Assembly: GCF_000935045.1 (NCBI RefSeq)
Contig: NZ_JYKS01000040.1
Span: 78,747 to 142,746 of the forward strand
From: Pseudomonas sp. 10-1B
Lineage (GTDB): Bacteria; Pseudomonadota; Gammaproteobacteria; Pseudomonadales; Pseudomonadaceae
DNA length: 64,000 bases
Direction of reading: 5' to 3'
The position numbers were made by a program, and so were the translations under genes. Of this stretch, positions 24,715 through 32,575 are shown one piece after another; position 1 is the stretch's first letter, and the number at the start of each line of letters is the position of its first letter. The notes beneath the pieces are model-generated. The model saw only the letters and a list, made by a program, of their open reading frames with translations. It had not been told where the DNA came from and did no database searches.

Positions 24715-25878
24715 TCAGAAGCTGCGCGGCAGTTCGAGCAGGTGCTCGGCCACGTAGGACAGGATCAGGTTGGTGGAAATCGGCGCCACCTGGTACAGGC
24801 GGGTTTCGCGGAACTTGCGCTCGACGTCGTATTCGCAGGCAAAGCCGAAGCCACCGTGGGTCTGCAGGCAGGCGTTGGCCGCCTCCCAGCTGGCCTTGGC
24901 GGCCAGGTACTTGGCCATGTTGGCGCTGGCCCCGGCGTTCTGCCCGCTGTCGTATTCGGCGCAGGCACGCCAGCGCATCAGGTCGGCGGCCTCGATCTCG
25001 ATATGCGCTTCGGCGATGGGGAACTGCACGCCCTGGTTCTGCCCGATGGGGCGGCCGAATATCACGCGGTCACGGGCATACTGGCTGGCTTTCTCGACGA
25101 ACCAGCGGCCATCGCCGATGCATTCGGCGGCAATTAGCGTGCGCTCGGCATTGAGGCCGTCGAGGATGTAGCGGAAGCCTTTGCCTTCTTCGCCGATCAG
25201 GCTGCTGGCCGGGATTTCCAGGTTGTCGAAGAACAGCTCGTTGGTTTCGTGGTTGACCATGTTGGCGATCGGCTGCACGGTCAGGCCATTGCCGATGGCT
25301 TCACGCAGGTCGACCAGGAAAATCGACATGCCTTCGGATTTCTTCTTCACCTCAGCCAGTGGTGTAGTGCGTGCCAGCAGGATCATCAAGTCGGAGTGCT
25401 GCACCCGCGAGATCCACACCTTTTGGCCATTGATCACGTACTTGTCGCCCTGGCGTACGGCGGTGGTCTTGATCTTGGTGGTGTCGGTACCAGTGGTCGG
25501 CTCGGTCACCCCCATCGACTGCAGGCGCAGCTCGCCGCTGGCAAGCTTGGGCAGGTAGTGGCGCTTCTGTGCCTCGCTGCCGTGGCGCAGCAGGGTGAAC
25601 ATGTTGTACATCTGCCCGTGCACGGTGCCGGAGTTGCCACCACAGGCGTTCACCTCTTCGAGGATCACCGACGCTTCGGCCAGGCCCAGGCCCGAGCCGC
25701 CGTAAGCTTCCGGGATCATCGCCGACAACCAGCCAGCGTCGGTCATGGCTTTGACGAAGGCTTCGGGGAAGCCTTTTTGTTCATCGATGGTGCGCCAGTA
25801 GCTGGCGTCGAATTGGGCGCACAAGGCGCGCACGCCTTCACGGATGGCATTGAGGTCATCGCTGTCGTACGTATGCAT
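24715..25878 (-). CDS. Acyl-CoA dehydrogenase family protein of the itaconate operon (catalytic Glu position replaced)
   Basis: A 387-residue protein with all three acyl-CoA-dehydrogenase domains: LQSMGVTEPTTGTDTTKIKT (about 133-152) and KVWISRVQHSDLMILLART in the middle domain, and QTHGGFGFACEYDVERKFRETRLYQV near the end. Where the family usually has YEGTSEIQ with the catalytic Glu, this one reads VAPISTNL. The base may therefore sit elsewhere, as in isovaleryl-CoA-type enzymes, or the protein may do other chemistry. It lies between the hydratase and MmgE/PrpD genes with short gaps. Its substrate may be a methylsuccinyl-type CoA ester; that is inference. Confidence 0.82.
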   Translation of the reverse strand: MHTYDSDDLNAIREGVRALCAQFDASYWRTIDEQKGFPEAFVKAMTDAGWLSAMIPEAYGGSGLGLAEASVILEEVNACGGNSGTVHGQMYNMFTLLRHGSEAQKRHYLPKLASGELRLQSMGVTEPTTGTDTTKIKTTAVRQGDKYVINGQKVWISRVQHSDLMILLARTTPLAEVKKKSEGMSIFLVDLREAIGNGLTVQPIANMVNHETNELFFDNLEIPASSLIGEEGKGFRYILDGLNAERTLIAAECIGDGRWFVEKASQYARDRVIFGRPIGQNQGVQFPIAEAHIEIEAADLMRWRACAEYDSGQNAGASANMAKYLAAKASWEAANACLQTHGGFGFACEYDVERKFRETRLYQVAPISTNLILSYVAEHLLELPRSF

Positions 25879-25898
25879 GCGGGGTTACCTGTCAGGTC

Positions 25899-26738
25899 TC
25901 AGTCGAAAAGCACTTCGGCGCTCTGTGCCACACCTTCGGCATTGCCGGCCCATAGTTGGGCCTGGCCGGGTGCGCTGATGCGCCCGGCAACCTCGAATGG
26001 CGTGGGTACGGTCAAGGGGCGCACGCCGCGGTAGGTGAAATGCCGCACCTGCTTGCCAGGGTTGGCACGGATGAACGCACGCAGGTTGAGGGTGGCGATC
26101 ATCGGCCCGTGCACGACCAGGCCGGCGTAGCCTTCGGTTTCGGTGACATAGGGGAAGTCGTAGTGGATGCGGTGGCCGTTGAAGGTCACGGCGGAGTAGC
26201 GGAACAGCAGGGTAGGGGTTGGCGTGACGGCTTCGTGCCAGTCGGCCGGTGCCCCGGCTGCAGCGCTGCCGAGCTTAGGCGGGTTGGGCTCACGGTAGAC
26301 GATGTCCTGCTCTTCACGCACGCACAGCTGGCCGTGTTGCGAGTAGTCGTGGCGCACGGTGACGAACAGCAGCGCGCCAGTGCGGCCGTGCTTTTCCTCG
26401 ATGTGCACGATGGTCGACAGGCGATGGGCCTCGGCGCCGACCTTGAGCGGGGCGATGAACTCGACCCGCCCGCCGGCCCACATGCGGTTGCGGTTGTCGG
26501 CCGGCGGCAGGAAGCTGCCGCGTGCCGGGTGGCCGTCGCTGCCCAGTTGCGATTCGACCACCGGTTCTTGGAAAAAGCACCACATCCACAGCGGCGGCAG
26601 GGGCTGGCCCGCGCCTGGCGCAGGCTCGCCAAAGGTGGCGGCGATGCGTTTGACCAGGTTGCGGCTGAGCTCATCGACGGCCTCTTCGGTGCGGCCGATC
26701 CAGGCGCTGTAGTCGGTGAGCGGGGTGGAAGCAGTCAT
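25899..26738 (-). CDS. ich: MaoC-type itaconyl-CoA hydratase
   Basis: A 279-residue double-hotdog protein of the mesaconyl-CoA/itaconyl-CoA hydratase type (FAS1-like N-terminal half plus MaoC C-terminal half). Seen: PPLWMWCFFQE near 50, NRMWAGGRVEFIAPL near 83, and RYSAVTFNGHRIHYDFPYVTETEGYAGLVVHGPM (about 180-215), in which Asp and His of the hydratase signature are evident. It should hydrate itaconyl-CoA to citramalyl-CoA. ATGs at 26738, 26744 and 26756 are possible; 26738 is chosen because AGAGG lies 9 bases upstream. It is the first gene of the CoA operon, divergent from the LysR regulator. Confidence 0.82.
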   Translation of the reverse strand: MTASTPLTDYSAWIGRTEEAVDELSRNLVKRIAATFGEPAPGAGQPLPPLWMWCFFQEPVVESQLGSDGHPARGSFLPPADNRNRMWAGGRVEFIAPLKVGAEAHRLSTIVHIEEKHGRTGALLFVTVRHDYSQHGQLCVREEQDIVYREPNPPKLGSAAAGAPADWHEAVTPTPTLLFRYSAVTFNGHRIHYDFPYVTETEGYAGLVVHGPMIATLNLRAFIRANPGKQVRHFTYRGVRPLTVPTPFEVAGRISAPGQAQLWAGNAEGVAQSAEVLFD

Positions 26739-26800
26739 AACCATGGGCCTCTGCATTTGTTGTTATGCAGTGGATCATGCGAGGCACCTGGCATTCTGTG

Positions 26801-26840
26801 AATTTGCATTTTCGTAAGGTGGCGTTCGTGTATGCTGAAC
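26801..26840. promoter_or_regulatory. LysR-type regulatory element, CoA-operon copy
   Basis: This segment lies 63 bases upstream of the hydratase start and 25 bases upstream of the LysR gene. It contains GTTC-N9-GAAC at 26824-26840 with an embedded T-N11-A box and is 83 percent identical to 21166-21205. It probably binds the adjacent LysR protein and serves both directions. Confidence 0.65.
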
Positions 26841-26865
26841 GCCATCGCAACGAGCGGAACCTCCC

Positions 26866-27753
26866 ATGCATTTCGACCTGGCTGACCTGCGGCTTTTCAT
26901 TCATATCGGCGAGTCGCCGAGCCTGACCCAAGGCGCGCGCCGCGCCTTTCTTTCGCCGGCCGCCGCCAGTGCGCGCATCAAGGCGCTGGAGGCCCAGCTC
27001 GATACGCGCCTGTTGTACCGCGACAGCCGTGGTGTGGAGTTGACGCCTGCCGGGCATAAACTGTTGATGCATGCCCGCCTGATCATGCGTCAGGTGGATT
27101 ACCTGAAAGCCGAATTCACTCAGTTCGGCGCTGACTCGGCCGGGCATATCCGCATCTTCGCCAACACCACCGCCGTGACCGAATTCCTGCCAGAAGTGCT
27201 GGCCGGGTTCCTGGCCAAGCGCCCAGGTGTGACGGTGGACCTGCAGGAGCGGCTGTCGCGGGACATCGTGCGCGGGGTGCTCGATGGCAGCAGCGACATG
27301 GGCATCATCGCCGGGCCGGTCGAGGCCAGCGGCTTGCAAGTGCTGCACTTCAGTACCGACCGACTGGTGTTGATCGTGCCGGCAGGGCACGAGCTGGCGT
27401 CCCGCGAGCGGGTTACCTTGGAGCAAACGCTGGCCTTCCAGCACATCGGCCTGCATGAAGGCAGCACCTTGCTGAGTTTCCTGCGTGACCATGTAGAACG
27501 GATGGGCCTGAACCTGTCGCTGCGGATTCAACTGTCGAGCTTCGAGGCCATCTGCCGGCTGGTGGAGGCGGGAGTGGGGATCGGCATCATTCCCGAATCG
27601 GCGGCGCTGCGGCACAGCCAGACCATGGAATTGATCACCGTCACCCTGGATGAGCCATGGGCGGTGCGCGAGCGGAGCATCCTGGTGCGAGAGCTGGATG
27701 CCCTGCCGGGAACGGTACGTGCGTTGATCGCCACGTTGATGCCGGGCGGCTGA
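26866..27753 (+). CDS. LysR-family regulator of the itaconate locus (RipR-like)
   Basis: A 295-residue LysR-type regulator. The N-terminal winged helix (residues 1-60; DLRLFIHIGESPSLTQGARRAFLSPAAASARIKALEAQL) is followed by a periplasmic-binding-protein-like effector domain (about 90-290; DLQERLSRDIVRGVLDGSSDMGIIAG). It is divergent from the itaconate CoA operon and 25 bases from a LysR-type box that recurs upstream of the TRAP genes. The P. aeruginosa equivalent is RipR. The effector is presumably itaconate or its CoA ester. Confidence 0.85.
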   Translation: MHFDLADLRLFIHIGESPSLTQGARRAFLSPAAASARIKALEAQLDTRLLYRDSRGVELTPAGHKLLMHARLIMRQVDYLKAEFTQFGADSAGHIRIFANTTAVTEFLPEVLAGFLAKRPGVTVDLQERLSRDIVRGVLDGSSDMGIIAGPVEASGLQVLHFSTDRLVLIVPAGHELASRERVTLEQTLAFQHIGLHEGSTLLSFLRDHVERMGLNLSLRIQLSSFEAICRLVEAGVGIGIIPESAALRHSQTMELITVTLDEPWAVRERSILVRELDALPGTVRALIATLMPGG

Positions 27754-27779
27754 AGCGCGCGGGTCGAGCCCTTCCGCCA

Positions 27780-29675
27780 CTAGGTGTGCGGCACTTGCCT
27801 GGTGGTCCCGCCACCCGCAAACTCCGCCTTCAGATGCCCCTGCTCATCCAGCAGGTAGGCATCCATCACCTCGCGCACCACCGGCCCCGCCACCCGGCCA
27901 CCGGCCTCGCCGTTCTCGATCATCACCGCCACCACCACACTGGGGTGGTCGGCCGGGGCAAAGCCGACGAACAGGGCGTTGTCGCGGTGCCGCTCCAAGG
28001 TCTTGTCGCGGTTGTAGCGCTCGCCCTGCTTGATCGCCACCACCTGCGCCGTGCCGCTCTTGCCGGCAATCCGGTACTGCGCACCGGCCGCGGCAGCGCG
28101 GGCAATGCCGCGCGGGTCATGCATGACCATCTGCATGCCTTGGCTGACCTGGTCCCAGGCGTGCTTGTCGTGCAGCACGATATTGGGCATCGGGTTGGGA
28201 TCGACCGGTGTATCGCCGCCCACGGTCATGGCCAGGTGCGGGCGGTGCCATACGCCCTTGCTCGCCAGCAGGCTGGTGGCCTGGGCCAGTTGCAGCGGGG
28301 TGACCTGCATGTAGCCCTGGCCGATGCCCAGGATCAGCGTCTCCCCCGGGAACCAGGCTTGGCGCCGGGTGGCGCGTTTCCACTCGGCCGACGGCATCAG
28401 TCCCGACGCTTCCTCGAACATGTCCAGCGATACCTTCTGGCCCAGTCCGAACTCGGCCATGTAGTCGTGCAGGCGGTCGATGCCCAGCTTGTGCGCCAGG
28501 TCGTAGAAGTAGGTGTCGTTGGAGCGCATGATGGCAGTGTACATATCCACCCAGCCGTCACCGCTGCGGTTCCAGTTGCGGTACTTGTGCTGGTAGTTGG
28601 GCAATTCGTAGTAGCCCGGGTCGAATACCCGGCTGCCCGGGGTGATCACACCGCTGTCGAGACCGGCGATGGCCACTTCCGGCTTCACCGTGGAACCTGG
28701 GGCATACAGGCCGCGTAGCACGCGGTTGAACAGTGGGCGGTCGATGGAATCGCGCAGGGCGGCGTACTGCTTGAAGCTGATGCCCTTGACGAACAGGTTG
28801 GGGTCGAAGCTGGGGTTGCTGACCATCGCCAGCACATCGCCGTTGGCCGGGTCCAGCACCACCACCGAACCACGGCGGTCGCCCAGGGCCTTTTCCGCGG
28901 CTAGCTGCAGGTGGGCGTCCAGGGTCAGCACGATGTCCTGGCCTGGGGTCGGGGCCTTGTGGTTGAGCACGCGCATCACTCGGCCCTGGGCGTTGGTTTC
29001 GACTTCCTCGTAACCCACGTGGCCGTGCAGCTGGCTTTCGTAGAAGTGCTCGATACCGGTCTTGCCGATCGACTGGGTGCCACGGTATTCAGTGCTGTCG
29101 AGGGTCTTGGCTTCTTTCTCGTTGATGCGCCCCACATAGCCCACCGAGTGGGCGAAATGCTCGGCCAGCGGGTACTCGCGGATGAACTGCGGCTCCACCT
29201 CCAGGCCCGGAAGGCGGAACTGGTTGACTGCCACCAGGGCGATCTGCTCTTCACTCAGGCCCACCATCAGGGTGACCGGCTCGAACGGCTTGCGGCCGCG
29301 GCGCAGGTCCTTGTCGAACTGCTTGCGGTCGTCCTCGGACAGGCCCAGCACCTGCGTCAGGGTGTCGAGCACCTTGGCCGAGTCACCGCCGGCCCGCTCG
29401 CGGGTCATGGTTAGGTCGAAGCTGGGCTTGTTGTCGGCCAGCACCACGCCGTTGCGATCGTAGATCAGCCCGCGTTCGGGAGCGATGGGCAGCACATGCA
29501 CGCGGTTGTTTTCCGACACAGCGGTTTGCTGGTCGTGCTGCAGTACTTGCAGCACATAGAGCCGGCCCACCAGCACGGCACACAGGCTGAACACCAGGGC
29601 AGCGCAGGCCAGAAGCCGGCGGTTGACCAGGTGCTTTTCCTTTTCGTGGTCCTTGAGGGGGATAGGTTGCGGCAT
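27780..29675 (-). CDS. mrdA: Penicillin-binding protein 2 (MrdA)
   Basis: A 631-residue class B transpeptidase anchored by one N-terminal membrane segment (about 20-42). A pedestal domain (PERGLIYDRNGVVLADN near 67-83) precedes the transpeptidase with the three active motifs: Ser328-Thr-Val-Lys in PGSTVKP, Ser385-Asn-Asp, and Lys539-Ser-Gly-Thr. It crosslinks peptidoglycan for cell elongation with RodA and MreBCD. No rodA, mreB or rlpA gene is beside it, and it is flanked by catabolic regulators, so it is likely an additional copy rather than the rod-operon one. Transcription ends toward the LysR gene with only 26 bases between stops. Confidence 0.9.
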   Translation of the reverse strand: MPQPIPLKDHEKEKHLVNRRLLACAALVFSLCAVLVGRLYVLQVLQHDQQTAVSENNRVHVLPIAPERGLIYDRNGVVLADNKPSFDLTMTRERAGGDSAKVLDTLTQVLGLSEDDRKQFDKDLRRGRKPFEPVTLMVGLSEEQIALVAVNQFRLPGLEVEPQFIREYPLAEHFAHSVGYVGRINEKEAKTLDSTEYRGTQSIGKTGIEHFYESQLHGHVGYEEVETNAQGRVMRVLNHKAPTPGQDIVLTLDAHLQLAAEKALGDRRGSVVVLDPANGDVLAMVSNPSFDPNLFVKGISFKQYAALRDSIDRPLFNRVLRGLYAPGSTVKPEVAIAGLDSGVITPGSRVFDPGYYELPNYQHKYRNWNRSGDGWVDMYTAIMRSNDTYFYDLAHKLGIDRLHDYMAEFGLGQKVSLDMFEEASGLMPSAEWKRATRRQAWFPGETLILGIGQGYMQVTPLQLAQATSLLASKGVWHRPHLAMTVGGDTPVDPNPMPNIVLHDKHAWDQVSQGMQMVMHDPRGIARAAAAGAQYRIAGKSGTAQVVAIKQGERYNRDKTLERHRDNALFVGFAPADHPSVVVAVMIENGEAGGRVAGPVVREVMDAYLLDEQGHLKAEFAGGGTTRQVPHT

Positions 29676-29885
29676 CAGGGGCTCATTTTACGGGCATCGT
29701 GTTGGCCGTGCGGGCGTGCGAACGGGGCGGGGATGCTACGCAACACGTTTCGAAGCCTCAAGGCGAGTGCCGACTGGCGGTGGGCTGGCATTGGCTGGAT
29801 GCCCCGTGATCAGAGCCTTGGCGGGAAACATGAAGATTTGTTCATGGCAGGGGGCATGAGGTTTGAGGGTGAGAATTTTCTGTGT

Positions 29886-29901
29886 TTTATGGATCCATAA
29901 A
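29886..29901. promoter_or_regulatory. Putative VanR operator upstream of MFS importer (site 1)
   Basis: TTTATGGATCCATAAA is a perfect 16-base palindrome with the ATGGATCCAT core also found twice upstream of vanA. VanR of Caulobacter is known to bind ATTGGATCCAAT, so the same regulator class fits. Confidence 0.6.
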
Positions 29902-30049
29902 TCAATAGTGTTCGATAAACGAACAGTTACCATATAATGGTAAATTTAATTAACTTTTTGATAAATAAAGATAAATATGGATTTCGTATCTTTTTTATGA
30001 TGAATTTACGGCCAAAATCAGGTTTGGCTGTGAGTGTTGATGTTGTTTG

Positions 30050-30057
30050 TGGATCCA
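30050..30057. promoter_or_regulatory. Putative VanR operator upstream of MFS importer (site 2)
   Basis: TGGATCCA, extended on the right to GGATCCATTA exactly as at the vanA sites; the left flank is degenerate. It lies 160 bases downstream of site 1 and 177 bases before the MFS start. A weaker site than the other three. Confidence 0.45.
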
Positions 30058-30233
30058 TTATCTGATTGATTAGCGCCTGACAACGGCCGGAGCCCTCCAG
30101 CCGTATGCGACAACAATTACAAAAAGGGTCCAGTCATGAATGGTTTTCCAGGGCTACGGAACCGTCAGGTTTCCTTGCGCTTTGCCTGCGCGCGCGCATC
30201 TGTCCTCCCACCTGTGAACCGGCAGGTGACCGT

Positions 30234-31565
30234 ATGAATTCCGATCTCAAGCAGCGCCTGGACAACGACCCGATGGGCCGCTTCCAGTGCCTGGCGATTG
30301 GCATTTGCATCATCCTCAACATGATCGATGGCTTCGACGTGCTGGTAATGGCCTTCACCGCCGCCTCGGTGTCCGCCGAGTGGGGCCTGAACGGGGCACA
30401 GGTAGGGTTACTGCTCAGCGCCGGCCTGTTCGGCATGGCGGCTGGGTCGCTGTTCATCGCGCCGTGGGCCGACCGCTTTGGCCGGCGCCCGCTGATCCTG
30501 TTGTGCCTTGTCCTTTCCGGCATCGGCATGTTGCTTTCGGCGCTGAGCCAGAGCCCGTTGCAATTGGCCCTGTTGCGCGGCCTGACCGGGTTGGGCATTG
30601 GCGGCATCCTGGCCAGTAGCAACGTGATTGCCAGTGAGTACGCCAGCAAGCGCTGGCGCGGCCTGGCGGTGAGCTTGCAGTCCACCGGCTATGCCCTGGG
30701 CGCGACCTTGGGTGGTTTGCTGGCGGTATGGTTGCTGGGGCATTGGGGCTGGCGCTCGGTGTTCCTGTTTGGCGGTATCGCCACCGTGTTGGTGATCCCG
30801 CTGGTACTGCTGTGGCTGCCGGAGTCGCTGGACTTCCTGCTGGCACGCCGGCCAGCCAATGCCCTGGCCCGGGTCAACCGCCTGGCGGCGCGGCTGGGCC
30901 AGCCGGCATTGGCGCAACTGCCGACGCCAGCGGCAACCGTAGCGGGTGCCGCCACCGGCTTCAGGCAACTGCTGGCGCCAGCCATGCGTCGCACCACGCT
31001 GGTGATCTGGTTGCTCTTCTTCTTGGTCATGTTCGGCTTTTACTTCGTCATGAGCTGGACCCCGAAGCTGCTCGTTGCCGCCGGTCTGTCGGCCCAGCAG
31101 GGCATCACCGGCGGGGTGCTGCTGAGCGTCGGCGGCATCCTCGGCGCGGCGCTGATCGGCGGCCTGGCTTCGCGCTGGCCACTGACTCGTGTGCTGGCGC
31201 TGTTCATGCTCATCACCGCGGCATTGCTGGTGCTGTTCGTGGCCAATGGCGCCTCGGTCAGTGCTGCGTTGGCGCTGGGGCTGCTAATCGGGCTGTTCTC
31301 CAACGGCTGCGTGGCCGGGTTGTATGCCCTGTCGCCGGTGGTCTATGACGCCTCGGTACGTGCCACCGGCGTGGGCTGGGGTATCGGCATCGGCCGCATG
31401 GGCGCGATCCTGTCGCCGACCGTGGCCGGGGTATTGCTCGATGGCGGCTGGCAACCTCTGCACCTGTACGGGGTGTTCGCCAGCGTGTTCGTGCTGGCTG
31501 CAGGTTGCCTGCTGTTGTTGCGGCCGGCGGCCAGCCCGGTTCGACCGGTGGTGGCCGACGCTTAA
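30234..31565 (+). CDS. MFS transporter, aromatic-acid:H+ symporter type (probable vanillate importer)
   Basis: A 443-residue transporter with 12 predicted segments of the aromatic-acid:H+ symporter (AAHS) group. NMIDGFDVLVMAFTAASVS in segment 1 (about 26-44) carries the group's D-G-(Y/F)-D motif, PWADRFGRRPLIL is motif A, and VRATGVGWGIGIGRMGAILSP near 375 is the second conserved loop. AGGTGA lies ahead of the ATG at 30234; the frame extends upstream but without a ribosome-binding site. Two VanR-like operators in its upstream region argue that it belongs to the vanillate regulon. Alternative cargo: another methoxylated or hydroxylated benzoate. Confidence 0.82.
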   Translation: MNSDLKQRLDNDPMGRFQCLAIGICIILNMIDGFDVLVMAFTAASVSAEWGLNGAQVGLLLSAGLFGMAAGSLFIAPWADRFGRRPLILLCLVLSGIGMLLSALSQSPLQLALLRGLTGLGIGGILASSNVIASEYASKRWRGLAVSLQSTGYALGATLGGLLAVWLLGHWGWRSVFLFGGIATVLVIPLVLLWLPESLDFLLARRPANALARVNRLAARLGQPALAQLPTPAATVAGAATGFRQLLAPAMRRTTLVIWLLFFLVMFGFYFVMSWTPKLLVAAGLSAQQGITGGVLLSVGGILGAALIGGLASRWPLTRVLALFMLITAALLVLFVANGASVSAALALGLLIGLFSNGCVAGLYALSPVVYDASVRATGVGWGIGIGRMGAILSPTVAGVLLDGGWQPLHLYGVFASVFVLAAGCLLLLRPAASPVRPVVADA

Positions 31566-32458
31566 GCCTGGCCGTCGATGATCGCCTCGGCGACCGTGGC
31601 GCAGAACCATTGCAGGGCGGCGGAGTTGTCGCTGTTGGGGTGCCAGTTCAGCGAGACATTGAACGCGGCGACCTGGAACGGCAGCTCGAGCATTCGCAAG
31701 CCACCGTCCTGCATGAACAGCCGGGCGATTTGTGCCGGCAATACGGCGAGCAGGTCGGTACCGGGGATGATCTTCGGCAGTACCGAAAAGTGCGGCACCT
31801 GCAGGCTGATGCGCCGTTGCAACTGCATGCTGTTGAGCACGTCTTCGACACTACCGTGGCCGGTGGTACGGGTAACGCTGATATGCCGTTCTGCAATGAA
31901 CTGTTCAAGGCTCAGTTCTGTGCTGATACGGGGGTGGTCGCAGCTGAGCAGGCACACATAGCGCTCGCGTAGCAGCACCTGGCTGCGCGTGCCCGGCACA
32001 GGCGGGCGGCAGATGGCGGCGTCGATCTTGCCGCTGGCCAACCAGTCGCCCACCTGGTCCACCTGCAGCGGCAGCACCTCGACTTCGGCGCGAGGGGCAT
32101 CGCGGTTCAGGCGCGCCAGGATCAGCGGCAAGAAGCCCATTTCGCCGAGGTCGGAAAGGGCGATGCGGAACCTGCGTTCGGTGGTTGCGGGGTCGAACTG
32201 ACGGGTGCTTTGAACGGCACCTTCGATGCGCGTCAGTGCATCGCGCAGGGTGCTGTACAGCTGGTCGGCAACAAAGGTTGGCTGGATACCGTCACGTGTG
32301 CGGCTGAACAGGGTGTCGTCGAACAGTTCGCGCAGGCGGGCCAGGCCATAGCTCACCGATGGCTGGGTAACGAACAGGCGTTCGGCGGCCAGGGTGACGC
32401 TGCGGGCCTCGTAAAGGGTGACGAAGGTGCGGATCAGGTTCAGGTCGATGTGGCTCAT
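31562..32458 (-). CDS. LysR-family regulator (probably of the mdlC module)
   Basis: A 298-residue LysR-type regulator. The N-terminal winged helix (DLNLIRTFVTLYEARSVTLAAERLFVTQPSVSYGLARLRELF, residues 4-45) is of the NodD/NahR-like style; the effector domain covers about 90-295. It is divergent from the benzoylformate decarboxylase gene with 117 bases between, the usual arrangement for a LysR regulator and its target. It overlaps the end of the MFS gene tail to tail by four bases. The effector is presumably an aromatic acid of the pathway. Confidence 0.82.
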   Translation of the reverse strand: MSHIDLNLIRTFVTLYEARSVTLAAERLFVTQPSVSYGLARLRELFDDTLFSRTRDGIQPTFVADQLYSTLRDALTRIEGAVQSTRQFDPATTERRFRIALSDLGEMGFLPLILARLNRDAPRAEVEVLPLQVDQVGDWLASGKIDAAICRPPVPGTRSQVLLRERYVCLLSCDHPRISTELSLEQFIAERHISVTRTTGHGSVEDVLNSMQLQRRISLQVPHFSVLPKIIPGTDLLAVLPAQIARLFMQDGGLRMLELPFQVAAFNVSLNWHPNSDNSAALQWFCATVAEAIIDGQA

Positions 32459-32505
32459 GGGGCGCTGGCTTCATATAGACAAGTTTTATTTTTGGTAAAG
32501 ATAGT

Positions 32506-32516
32506 ATCAATTTGAT
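32506..32516. promoter_or_regulatory. Dyad in the LysR-mdlC intergenic region
   Basis: ATCAA-T-TTGAT is a perfect short dyad in the otherwise AT-rich 117-base gap between the LysR gene and mdlC. It is a candidate recognition site of the LysR protein; the assignment is tentative because the dyad is short. Confidence 0.35.
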
Positions 32517-32575
32517 CAATCTGAAGGTGGCTGTAAAAGTAACCCGAATTCCAAAAACAAGCTGCAAGGGGCTTT

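Larger units (their letters stand above)
29676..30233. other. 558-base intergenic region with VanR-type operators
   Basis: The segment separates divergent mrdA and the MFS gene. From about 29880 to 30070 it is markedly AT-rich against its neighbours and holds two GGATCC-centred palindromes (29886-29901 and 30050-30057) and an imperfect GTTCGATAAACGAAC dyad (29909-29923). Its short open frames have no ribosome-binding sites or coding character. Confidence 0.6.

Noticed and set aside
26781..26820. GGCAC and TTTGC elements before the itaconate hydratase considered as a sigma-54 promoter
   Set aside because: The GG-to-GC spacing is 18 or more bases and faces the wrong way for the hydratase; sigma-54 needs a fixed 14-base span.
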